From contig CALISI010000025.1 of NCBI GenBank assembly GCA_938041695.1, forward strand, positions 1-34,344: DNA of 34,344 bases, read 5' to 3'. Below are positions 23,267 to 30,290 of this stretch, in pieces (positions within the stretch are counted from its first letter, which is position 1; each line of letters begins with the position of its first letter). The position numbers were made by a program, and so were the translations under genes. The notes under the pieces are model-generated. The model did no database searches. It saw only the letters and a program-made list of their open reading frames with translations, and was not told the origin of the DNA. Source of the DNA: an uncultured Actinomyces sp. Its GTDB lineage: Bacteria; Actinomycetota; Actinomycetes; Actinomycetales; Actinomycetaceae.

Positions 23267-25021
23267 GTGAAGACTACATCCGTTGTTCCCGTCCCCTCCG
23301 GCTCGCGCATGCCGATTCGTAAGTATCGGCCGTTCCTCGATACGAATCCGATCGATCTGCCGGATCGCCAGTGGCCCTCCAAGCGCATCACGAAGGCGCC
23401 GCGCTGGATGTCCACCGACCTACGCGATGGCAACCAGGCCCTCATCGAGCCGATGGACCCGGCTCGCAAGCGTCGCATGTTCGACCTGCTCATCAAGCTG
23501 GGGTACAAGGAGATCGAGATCGGTTTCCCCGCGGCCTCGCAGACCGACTACGACTTTGTGCGTTCCCTGATCGAGGACGACGCGGTGCCCGAGGATGTGA
23601 CGATCTCGGTGCTCACCCAGTCTCGCCCGGAGCTGATCGAGCGCACGGTCGAGGCCATGGTGGGCTTCCCGCGCGCAACGGTGCACCTCTACAACGCGAC
23701 GGCGCCCGTGTTCCGCGAGGTCGTCTTCCATGCGGATAAGGCGCAGACGATCGAGCTGGCCCAGTTTGGTGCGCGCGAGGTGATCGCGCAGGCAGAGAAG
23801 CGTCTGGGTGATGAGACGATTGTCGGTTTCGAGTATTCGCCCGAAATTTTCGTGGATACTGAGCTGGATTTTGCCCTCGAGGTCTGTGAGTCCGTCATGG
23901 ACGTGTGGGAGCCTGGCGAGGGGCGCGAGATTGTCCTGAATCTGCCCTCCACGGTGGAGCGCGCGACCCCGAACGTGTTCGCCGATCAGATCGAGTGGAT
24001 GAGCCGCAACCTGAGCCGCCGCGAGTATGTGGCGCTGTCCGTGCACCCGCACAATGACCGCGGTACGGGCGTGGCGACGGCCGAGCTGGCGTTGCTGGCG
24101 GGTGCGGATCGTATCGAGGGCTGTCTGCTGGGCCAGGGCGAGCGTACCGGCAACGTCGACCTGGTGACGCTGGGGCTGAACCTGTTCAGCCAGGGCATCG
24201 ATCCGGGCATCGATTTCTCCGATGTGGACGCTATCCGTCGCACGGTTGAACATTGCACGCAGATGGAGACCTCGCCGCGTGCCCCCTACGTCGGCGATCT
24301 TGTGTACACGAGCTTCTCTGGTTCGCACCAGGATGCGATTAAGAAGGGCTTCACCGCTCGCAAGGCCAAGGTCGACGCGGCTGGCGGTGACGAGGAAGCG
24401 GTCGTGTGGGAGCTGCCCTACCTGCCGATCGACCCGCACGACGTGGGCCGCTCGTACGAGGCCGTGGTTCGCGTGAACTCGCAGTCCGGCAAGGGTGGCG
24501 TCGCCTACCTCATGTCGACGGCGCACGCGCTCGAGCTGCCGCGCCGCCTGCAGGTGGAGTTCTCTCGCATCGTCCAGCGCCACACGGACACCTACGGCGG
24601 CGAGATTAACGCGGATCTGCTGTGGCAGATCTTCGCCGACGAGTACCTGCCGACGAACGCTGCGCCGGGCCTGGAGTCGTGGGGTCGTTTCGATCTGCGC
24701 TCCTCGCAGGTGGGCACCATGGATGATGAGCATGTCGAGCTCAACGCGACGCTCACCGACAACGGCGAGGTCGTCAAGGTTCACGCGCAGGGCAAGGGCC
24801 CGGTCGACGCGTTCGTGTCCGCGCTGCACGAGTTCGACCTGGATGTGCGCATCCTCGACTACTCTGAGCACGCGATGAGCCAGGGCCGCGACGCGCGCGC
24901 TGCCGCCTACGTGGAGGCGGCCGTGGATGGGCAGATCGTGTGGGGCGTCGGCATCGACTCCTCGATCACTCGCGCGTCCTACAAGGCTGTCATTTCGGCG
25001 GTGAATCGCGCCCTGCGCTGA
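23267..25021 (+). CDS. leuA: 2-isopropylmalate synthase
   Basis: This 584-residue protein is the actinobacterial long form. It condenses acetyl-CoA with 2-oxoisovalerate, the first step of leucine synthesis. The catalytic TIM barrel has DLRDGNQ (51-57, metal-binding Asp) and the metal-binding HPHNDRG (His260, His262), plus GCLLGQGERTGNVDL. The C-terminal regulatory dimer domain covers about 450-584 and would bind leucine for feedback inhibition. The start codon GTG at 23267 fits the nearby TAAACT; the next in-frame ATG is at residue 15. It is a single-gene unit followed by a hairpin. Confidence 0.97.
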   Translation: MKTTSVVPVPSGSRMPIRKYRPFLDTNPIDLPDRQWPSKRITKAPRWMSTDLRDGNQALIEPMDPARKRRMFDLLIKLGYKEIEIGFPAASQTDYDFVRSLIEDDAVPEDVTISVLTQSRPELIERTVEAMVGFPRATVHLYNATAPVFREVVFHADKAQTIELAQFGAREVIAQAEKRLGDETIVGFEYSPEIFVDTELDFALEVCESVMDVWEPGEGREIVLNLPSTVERATPNVFADQIEWMSRNLSRREYVALSVHPHNDRGTGVATAELALLAGADRIEGCLLGQGERTGNVDLVTLGLNLFSQGIDPGIDFSDVDAIRRTVEHCTQMETSPRAPYVGDLVYTSFSGSHQDAIKKGFTARKAKVDAAGGDEEAVVWELPYLPIDPHDVGRSYEAVVRVNSQSGKGGVAYLMSTAHALELPRRLQVEFSRIVQRHTDTYGGEINADLLWQIFADEYLPTNAAPGLESWGRFDLRSSQVGTMDDEHVELNATLTDNGEVVKVHAQGKGPVDAFVSALHEFDLDVRILDYSEHAMSQGRDARAAAYVEAAVDGQIVWGVGIDSSITRASYKAVISAVNRALR

Positions 25022-25041
25022 GCGCGCGGGATAACGATAGG

Positions 25042-25077
25042 GATCCCGGCCTCGTTCAAAGTGACGAGGTCGGGGTC
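25042..25077. terminator. 14-bp hairpin between leuA and the first TetR gene
   Basis: GATCCCGGCCTCGT (25042-25055) pairs with ACGAGGTCGGGGTC (25064-25077) with two G-U wobbles. CCTTCGTAT follows. It serves convergent leuA and tetR and belongs to the recurring ACGAGG(C/T)CGGGG hairpin set. Confidence 0.75.
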
Positions 25078-25113
25078 CTTCGTATGCGTCAGTGCCCTCA
25101 GGAGGCGGGCCCC

Positions 25114-25683
25114 TCAGGAAGCGGGGGAGTGTGCGAAGAGCTCGAGGCTGTGACGCACTTGCCCGGCGAGGATGCGGGAGATTCGCTCCGTGAGGAGGGT
25201 GGGATTTGCGCTCATGTCGGAGGCGAGCCACTGGGAGACGTGTCCGAGCACGCTGAGCGTGAAGTGCTCGGTGATGAACTCGCGGTCGTCGGGGCGCACG
25301 GTCAGATCGTTGCTGTCGTGGTCGACGATGGGCTCCATGACGGCGCGCAGCTGCTTGTAAAGGAAGACCTGGAGATCTTCCGTGGACAGGGTTGAGACGA
25401 CGGAGCGCGTCTCTTCGCGGTGGGTCTGCATCCATGTGAGCATGGCGAGCAGTCCCTTGGGCCAGTCCTCGTGGGTGGAGTGGGCCTTGATCTGGTCGGC
25501 AACCTCGCGCTTGAAAACCCAGACGGTCAGGTCGCGGATGTCGGCGAAGTGGTAGTAGAAGGCCTGGCGGGTCACGCCGGCGGTGCGCGTGAGGCCGGAG
25601 ACGGTCACCTTTGACAGGGGGGCTGTTTGCAGTGCGTCGCGCAGAGCGTGCGCGAGCATTGTTTTCGCATCGGTGTGGGGCAT
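25114..25683 (-). CDS. TetR-family regulator (first of two paralogs)
   Basis: This 189-residue protein has an N-terminal HTH at about residues 8-50 with SKVTVSGLTRTAGVTRQAFYYHFADI, the core of TetR proteins of the DhaS-like group. The C-terminal ligand domain contains a Trp/Met-rich helix (LLAMLTWMQTHREETRS). It is clearly paralogous to the gene at 25931-26470: the HTH and the motifs LTWMxxHRxET and GHxxQWxxS are shared. The start at 25683 has AGGA 8 bases upstream. The box GTTACGAGCAAACT lies 30 bases upstream of the start and is also found twice before the paralog. The target is unknown; auto- or cross-regulation is likely. Confidence 0.88.
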   Translation of the reverse strand: MPHTDAKTMLAHALRDALQTAPLSKVTVSGLTRTAGVTRQAFYYHFADIRDLTVWVFKREVADQIKAHSTHEDWPKGLLAMLTWMQTHREETRSVVSTLSTEDLQVFLYKQLRAVMEPIVDHDSNDLTVRPDDREFITEHFTLSVLGHVSQWLASDMSANPTLLTERISRILAGQVRHSLELFAHSPAS

Positions 25684-25712
25684 CGGAGATCCTCGTCGAC
25701 ATGAAAAGAGGG

Positions 25713-25726
25713 GTTACGAGCAAACT
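25713..25726. promoter_or_regulatory. Candidate TetR operator, copy in front of the first TetR gene
   Basis: GTTACGAGCAAACT matches the two copies at 26490 and 26511 in 10-11 of 14 positions (frame GTTAYGAnnAAACY). It is placed 30 bases upstream of the start. Confidence 0.5.
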
Positions 25727-25845
25727 GTACAGGCTGTATCGCGGATCCGCGAAATTTCAGTGCAATGTGCGGCTGACCAATTGTATAGCTCAGATTGGCT
25801 TGTATGCATCCGGAAACGTCGTTTTTTGGAAGCGGAGTGTATGGT

Positions 25846-25884
25846 TCAGCCCCGGCCTCGTGATCTGGACGAGGTCGGGGCTGA
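25846..25884. terminator. 16-bp hairpin after the second TetR gene
   Basis: TCAGCCCCGGCCTCGT (25846-25861) pairs with ACGAGGTCGGGGCTGA (25869-25884), with one wobble and a 7-base loop. It lies 46 bases after the stop at 25931 on the - strand. It belongs to the recurring hairpin set. Confidence 0.75.
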
Positions 25885-25930
25885 GGGGGGCTGTGCCTCT
25901 ATCCCCGTGCGGTTGGTGGGAATGACCGCG

Positions 25931-26470
25931 TTATTTGGCCAGACGAGCCAGGGCCGGGGTGGTCTGGTCAGTCATGAGTACTCGCATGCGAGTGATCGCG
26001 AGCGAGGGGTTGACCTCGAGGCCGGAGAGCATCCACTGTCCCATGTGGGCGGTGGTCGCCAGGGCGAAGTGCTGGGCGACGACGTCGCGCGCTGTGGCCG
26101 AGGCGGAGCCGGGCAAGCGGGACTCAATGAGCTCCTGGATGTGAGAGGCCAGGAATGCCCACAGGTCGTTCGCTTCGATGGTCTTCATGGCCGAGGCGGT
26201 TTCGTCGCGATGGTTATGCATCCAGGTCATGGTGGCCTCGATGGCATCGAGCCATTCTCCCGAACTGGCGGTCAGGCGCGATGTGACTTCCTCGCGGAAA
26301 ACCCAGGCGTTCAGGTCGCTCAGGGAGTTGAAGTGGTAGTAGAACGCTTGACGGGTGACCCCAGCGGAGCGTGTCAGCGCGCTGACAGAGATCTTTGACA
26401 GGGGGGTCTGGGTCAGTGCCTGACGCAGTGCAGTGCCAAGCTTTTCGCGGGCATCGATCGGGGGTGCCAT
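25931..26470 (-). CDS. TetR-family regulator (second paralog)
   Basis: This 179-residue protein has the HTH segment LSKISVSALTRSAGVTRQAFYYHFNSL near residues 20-47 and the paralog motifs MTWMHNHRDETAS and AHMGQWMLSG. The start at 26470 (MAPPIDAREKL) is preceded by GGAAGGAT at a suitable distance. A longer in-frame extension upstream of this has no such support and would cross the operator boxes. Two direct boxes (26490, 26511) spaced 21 bp lie 19-54 bases upstream of the start, pointing to autoregulation. The two TetR genes probably arose by duplication that kept the promoter box. Confidence 0.88.
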   Translation of the reverse strand: MAPPIDAREKLGTALRQALTQTPLSKISVSALTRSAGVTRQAFYYHFNSLSDLNAWVFREEVTSRLTASSGEWLDAIEATMTWMHNHRDETASAMKTIEANDLWAFLASHIQELIESRLPGSASATARDVVAQHFALATTAHMGQWMLSGLEVNPSLAITRMRVLMTDQTTPALARLAK

Positions 26471-26489
26471 CTGTATCCTTCCTTCGACG

Positions 26490-26524
26490 GTTATGAGTAA
26501 ACCATAACCAGTTACGAAGAAACT
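26490..26524. promoter_or_regulatory. Two direct TetR-type boxes, 21 bp apart
   Basis: GTTATGAGTAAACC (26490-26503) and GTTACGAAGAAACT (26511-26524) are direct copies one 21-bp step apart, on the same face of the helix. The first also forms a perfect inverted repeat GGTTATG/CATAACC (26489-26509). A third copy precedes the paralogous gene. Confidence 0.6.
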
Positions 26525-26710
26525 ATCTACTCGAAAACTACTTGCCGGCTGTGCAACCGACCACGCTGTCAGTTTCTCATATATTGTTGTCAGCGCCTGT
26601 CTGAGGGCTTGTCGGTGGATCTGACAGTGCACTTCACGATTAATTTCGCGCCCTACGATGTATGCGGGCATCACGTCACCGCGACTGTGTCGACGTGACA
26701 CAATGTCCGT

Positions 26711-27451
26711 GTGATGAAGTCCTATCGAGACGAGGCGGTCGTCCTACGCACCCACAAGCTGGGCGAAGCGGATCGCATCATCACGCTTCTCACCGCTGAG
26801 CATGGCCAGGTGCGTGCCGTTGCCAAGGGCGTGCGCAAGACGACCTCCAAGTTCGGTGCGCGCGTTGAACCCTTCTCCGTCATCGACGCCCAACTCCATC
26901 GTGGTCGCACCCTCGATACTCTGACCCAGGTTGCATCCATCGCCCAATACGGTGACGCGATCGCCGCCGATTACGACCTCTACCTCGCGGCCACCGTCAT
27001 CGTTGAGACCGCCGAACGTCTCACGTCGGACGCGCACGACGGTACGCATTCCCAGTACTTGCTTCTTCTGGGCGCACTCAACGCCCTCGCGAGGGGACGC
27101 CACGACCCGACCCTCATTCGTACCTCGTACACGCTGCGCGCTCTCGCCCTGGCCGGATGGGCGCCCTCCTGTTTCGACTGCGCCGTGTGCGGCACCCAGG
27201 GACCCCACTCCTCGTTCTCCATTCCCGACGGAGGCACCGTCTGTGACACCTGTCGTCCGCCCGGCGCCTCCTCGCCCGCGCCCGACACGGTGGCACTCCT
27301 GGGCCAGCTGCTCAGCGGCGACTGGGAGCGCGCCGACCGCTGCGAGGCGTACGCGCGCACCGAGGCCTCGGGTCTCATCTCCTCGTACACTCAATGGCAT
27401 CTGGAACGCCGCCTGCGCTCCCTGAGCGTCATCGATAGGAGTCACCCATGA
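26711..27451 (+). CDS. recO: DNA repair protein RecO
   Basis: This 246-residue protein has an N-terminal OB fold (residues 3-80: YRDEAVVLRTHKLGEADRIITLLT...VRAVAKGVRK) followed by helices. A zinc module lies near residues 154-185 with CFDCAVC and CDTC. RecO loads RecA on SSB-coated single-stranded DNA with RecR. The start is GTG at 26711 or the following ATG at 26714. CACAAT at 26699-26704 lies 6-9 bases upstream, so the message may be leaderless. It overlaps uppS by four bases (ATGA at 27448), the usual actinobacterial pairing. Confidence 0.95.
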   Translation: MMKSYRDEAVVLRTHKLGEADRIITLLTAEHGQVRAVAKGVRKTTSKFGARVEPFSVIDAQLHRGRTLDTLTQVASIAQYGDAIAADYDLYLAATVIVETAERLTSDAHDGTHSQYLLLLGALNALARGRHDPTLIRTSYTLRALALAGWAPSCFDCAVCGTQGPHSSFSIPDGGTVCDTCRPPGASSPAPDTVALLGQLLSGDWERADRCEAYARTEASGLISSYTQWHLERRLRSLSVIDRSHP

Positions 27452-28272
27452 CAGACCCGCGCCCCACTCCTATGGACCGCGCTCCGCAAGACCCCACCGC
27501 GCCGCTGCTCGGACCGGGCCAGTGGCACCGCGACGCACCCGTCTTTCGTAAGGGTGAAGCCCCCGCGCACGTCGCTCTCATCATGGATGGGAACGGTCGT
27601 TGGGCCAACAGTCGAGGCCTGGCCCGCACTGAGGGGCATCGCGCGGGGGAGTATGCGCTCATGGACACGATTGCCGGTGCCATTGACGCGGGCGTGCGCT
27701 ACCTGAGCGTCTATACGTTCTCGACCGAAAACTGGAAGCGCTCGCCCGCCGAGGTCTCTTTCATCATGAACTACGCCTCCGACGTGCTCGTCCGTCGCAC
27801 CGACCAACTGGCCCAGTGGGGAGTGCACGTGCGCTGGAGCGGGCGCCGACCCAAGCTGTGGAAGAGCGTTATCAATGCGCTGGAAAAGGCCGACCGTGCG
27901 ACGCAGCACTGCAAGACCCTCGACCTCATCATGTGCGTCAACTACGGCGGACGCGCTGAGCTCGCGGATGCCGCCAGATCCATCGCCGAGGATGTCGCGG
28001 CCGGGCGCCTGAGCCCGCGCGGGGTCACCGAAAAGACGCTGTCGCGCCACCTCTACCTGCCCGACGTCCCCGACGTCGACCTCATGATCCGCACATCGGG
28101 TGAACAGCGCCTCTCCAACTACCTGCTGTGGCAGATGGCATACGCCGAAATGATGTTCGTCGACACACCCTGGCCAGCCTTCGACCGCGAAGAGCTGTGG
28201 GGTTGCCTGGAGGAGTTCGCGGGCCGCGACCGTCGCTTCGGCGGCGCGATCGACCGTGTCGCTGGCTCCTAG
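27448..28272 (+). CDS. uppS: Isoprenyl transferase (undecaprenyl diphosphate synthase family)
   Basis: This 274-residue cis-prenyltransferase has the catalytic motif IMDGNGRWA (Asp47) and the C-terminal DLMIRTSGEQRLSNYLLWQMAYAE with SGEQRxSN, typical of the family. It makes the polyprenyl carrier lipid for cell-wall synthesis by condensing isopentenyl units. The first ~38 residues are a Pro-rich extension before the fold. It is translationally coupled to recO. Actinobacteria often have two such enzymes (decaprenyl and short Z-prenyl), so the exact chain length cannot be read from the sequence. Confidence 0.95.
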   Translation: MTDPRPTPMDRAPQDPTAPLLGPGQWHRDAPVFRKGEAPAHVALIMDGNGRWANSRGLARTEGHRAGEYALMDTIAGAIDAGVRYLSVYTFSTENWKRSPAEVSFIMNYASDVLVRRTDQLAQWGVHVRWSGRRPKLWKSVINALEKADRATQHCKTLDLIMCVNYGGRAELADAARSIAEDVAAGRLSPRGVTEKTLSRHLYLPDVPDVDLMIRTSGEQRLSNYLLWQMAYAEMMFVDTPWPAFDREELWGCLEEFAGRDRRFGGAIDRVAGS

Positions 28273-28277
28273 GACTC

Positions 28278-28829
28278 CTAGGCGTTGTCCACCGCACCTG
28301 GATCAAGTGCGGCACTGACCGCATGACGCTTACGGCGCCCCCATGCGATCTTCGCGGCGATGAGCGCGATGATGAGCACGAGGCCCGCCCAGCCCCAGGG
28401 GGAGCCGGCGACCGCGCGGATCGCGGCTGCAAAGACCGCGAGCGTGCCGAGGCCATACAGGAGAGCCCAGAGGATGCACCCCGGGATCATCGCGAACGTG
28501 TAGGTGCTCCAGCGCATACGCACGAGGCCCGCACCCGCGTTGACGGCGGTTTGGATGCCCACCGTCAGGAAGCACAGGGGAATGACGATGATTCCCCACT
28601 TGTCCAGGATGGCCGCGCCCTTACGAGGGATGGGGCCGTCGAACCAGCGTGCAATGGCGCCGACGAGGCCGCGCCGTCCGTTCGCTCGAACCGCGCCGGA
28701 GGCGGCGCCGCGGGCTAGCCAATAGGTGAGCTGCGCGCGGAAGAAAACGACCACGAAGAGGAACACGAAGAGCCAGACGCCCTCGCGTGCGAAGGCGGGG
28801 ACCATGGAGTCGATACCGGCGGCAAACAT
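28278..28829 (-). CDS. Divergent DedA/VTT-like membrane protein
   Basis: This 183-residue protein has about four hydrophobic segments (residues 12-33, 78-100, 112-135, 140-158). The outline is that of DedA proteins: YWLARG in the first half, then KWGIIVIPLCFLTVGIQTAVNAGAGLVRM, and IPGCILWALLYGLG. The usual arginine-containing motif (RFxPxxR) is replaced by CFLTVGIQT, so it lacks residues considered functionally important in DedA lipid transporters. It starts at 28829 with GGGAG 6 bases upstream. It is convergent with uppS, 5 bases apart. An iron-box-like half site lies upstream. Confidence 0.75.
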   Translation of the reverse strand: MFAAGIDSMVPAFAREGVWLFVFLFVVVFFRAQLTYWLARGAASGAVRANGRRGLVGAIARWFDGPIPRKGAAILDKWGIIVIPLCFLTVGIQTAVNAGAGLVRMRWSTYTFAMIPGCILWALLYGLGTLAVFAAAIRAVAGSPWGWAGLVLIIALIAAKIAWGRRKRHAVSAALDPGAVDNA

Positions 28830-28857
28830 GACGCTCCCAGAGTGAGGCTCAGCAAAC

Positions 28858-28876
28858 GAAGCCTATCCTAACCTAG
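28858..28876 (-). promoter_or_regulatory. DtxR/IdeR-like half box upstream of the DedA-like gene
   Basis: Read on the - strand, CTAGGTTAGGATAGGCTTC matches the left half of the iron-box consensus TWAGGTTAGSCTWACCTWA almost perfectly and the right half poorly (13 of 19). It lies 29-47 bases before the start. The evidence is weak. Confidence 0.3.
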
Positions 28877-28892
28877 GAAAAGGGGAGAGAAA

Positions 28893-28923
28893 AGGCCCGG
28901 GAGAGCATCCGCCTCCCGGGCCT
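28893..28923 (-). terminator. Intrinsic terminator of the znu-zur operon
   Basis: AGGCCCGGGAG and CTCCCGGGCCT form a perfect 11-bp stem with a 9-base loop. On the - strand it is followed by TTTTCTCTCCCCTTTT. It lies 22 bases after the zur stop. Confidence 0.85.
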
Positions 28924-28944
28924 CCTCGTCCCTATAACGCTGCG

Positions 28945-29334
28945 TCAGCCCTGAGAACGGCACGAGCTGCACACGCCAAAAAGTTCCAGCGAGTGCTCAA
29001 CGTCGCTGAAGCCTTGCGCAGTTGCCACGGCGTCTACCCACGCCTCGATCTGCGACTGCTCGATCTCCTCGGTGAAACCGCACTTGCGGCACACCAGGTG
29101 GTGATGGTGGTGGTGCGTCGTGCAGGAGCGGTAGAGGGCCTCACCGTCGGAGGAACGCAGCGTGTCGACTCGTCCGTCCTCTGCGAGGCTTTGGAGCGAG
29201 CGGTAGACGGTCGCCAGCCCCACGCGCTGTCCCTGCAGGTGCAGGTCTTCGAAGATCTGCTGGGCACTGCGGAAGTCGTTGACGCGCGTCAGCTCGTCGA
29301 GGACTGCTTGACGCTGCTTCGTCATGCGCTGCAT
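28945..29334 (-). CDS. zur: Zinc uptake regulator, Fur family
   Basis: This 129-residue protein has an N-terminal winged helix with FRSAQQIFEDLHLQGQRVGLATVYRSLQSL, the Fur-family recognition helix region. A regulatory metal site lies in a run of six His (CTTHHHHHHLVC). Structural zinc comes from CRKC and CSSC (in FGVCSSCRSQG). The Fur family includes iron, manganese and peroxide sensors; zinc is inferred from the operon with znuABC and from the 7-1-7 boxes at znuA. The start at 29334 (MQRMTKQ) follows GGAGG at 7 bases; a longer frame upstream lies inside znuB. It is last in the operon, giving autoregulation through the znuA promoter. Confidence 0.92.
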   Translation of the reverse strand: MQRMTKQRQAVLDELTRVNDFRSAQQIFEDLHLQGQRVGLATVYRSLQSLAEDGRVDTLRSSDGEALYRSCTTHHHHHHLVCRKCGFTEEIEQSQIEAWVDAVATAQGFSDVEHSLELFGVCSSCRSQG

Positions 29335-29350
29335 GGTGTTGCCTCCATCG

Positions 29351-30277
29351 TCATGCGTTCGAGTAAGCGATCTGGTCGTGCTCAGGGTGCTGGTTGTGGC
29401 TGCGTGCCGCGCGAATCCTGCGCACCCTGCGGATACGATCCACAATAGCCCTGATCCCGAAACCAATCGCGTACAGAGCGATTGCTCCCACAACGATCGT
29501 TGCGCCGGGGGAGAGGTCGACGAAGTAGGTCAGGGACAGCCCCGCCGTGCAAATGACGACGCCCAGTGCCATCGCGATGCCCATCGTTGAGCGGAACGAA
29601 CGCGCTCCCAGCTGTGCGATGGCGACGGGGACGACCATGAGGGCGCTGACGAGCAGCGAGCCGACGACTCGCATCGCGACGGCGACGGTCAGCGCCGAGA
29701 GAACCGCGATGAGGAGGGAGAACGTGCGCACGGGTAGGCCCGTTGAGCGCGCGAAGTCCTCGTCGTTGGTCACCGAGAAGAGCGCGGGTGCCAATCCCAC
29801 GCCGAGGGCCACGATCGCCAGACCAAGGATCGTAATGAGCGTGATGTCGCTCCATCGCACGGTCGAGATCGACCCGAAGAGGTAGGAGTTGAGCTGCGCG
29901 GAGGTGCCGCCCGCCAGGCCGATGAGCAGGACACCGCCGGCGATGCCGCCGTAGAACAGCATGGCTAAGGCCGTATCTCCGGACGTGCGGCCGCTCTGGC
30001 GCACCAGCTCAATCGTGATCGCGCCGAGCAGTGAGATGATCACCGCTCCGGGGACCGCCCACGAGTCGGCCGGGCTCACGTTCGCGAACGTGCCGACCAG
30101 CCAGCCGAGCGCGACGCCGGTCAGCGAGATGTGACCGATGCCGTCTCCAAGCATCGCGAGCCTGCGGTGCACGAGATACGTGCCGATGATCGGGGCGGTG
30201 AGGCCCACGATGAGGGCAGCGAGCAGTGAACGCTGCATCATCGGCGAGGACAGGAGGGTCGTCAGTGCGTCAATCAT
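29351..30277 (-). CDS. znuB: Zinc ABC transporter permease
   Basis: This 308-residue membrane protein has about eight hydrophobic segments and the ABC-3 family pattern: APIIGTYLVHRRLAMLGDGIGHISLTGVALG near the N-terminus and a central RVVGSLLVSALMVVPVAIA. It forms the channel for metal delivered by ZnuA and driven by ZnuC. The C-terminal tail is basic and His-containing (RHIRAARSHNQHPEHDQ type residues), which may be a cytosolic metal-binding or disordered tail. It begins 13 bases after znuC and ends 16 bases before zur. Mn2+ transport is the alternative specificity within the family. Confidence 0.93.
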   Translation of the reverse strand: MIDALTTLLSSPMMQRSLLAALIVGLTAPIIGTYLVHRRLAMLGDGIGHISLTGVALGWLVGTFANVSPADSWAVPGAVIISLLGAITIELVRQSGRTSGDTALAMLFYGGIAGGVLLIGLAGGTSAQLNSYLFGSISTVRWSDITLITILGLAIVALGVGLAPALFSVTNDEDFARSTGLPVRTFSLLIAVLSALTVAVAMRVVGSLLVSALMVVPVAIAQLGARSFRSTMGIAMALGVVICTAGLSLTYFVDLSPGATIVVGAIALYAIGFGIRAIVDRIRRVRRIRAARSHNQHPEHDQIAYSNA

Positions 30278-30290
30278 GCGTCGCTCCCGT

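Noticed and set aside
23420..25723. 767-codon open frame on the - strand opposite leuA
   Set aside because: It lies antisense to leuA and through the TetR gene in another frame; composition is Arg/His-rich and no family is seen.
26687..26701. GTGTC-GACGT-GACAC inverted repeat before recO as a regulator site
   Set aside because: Arms are only five bases and overlap the likely -10; expected by chance at this composition.
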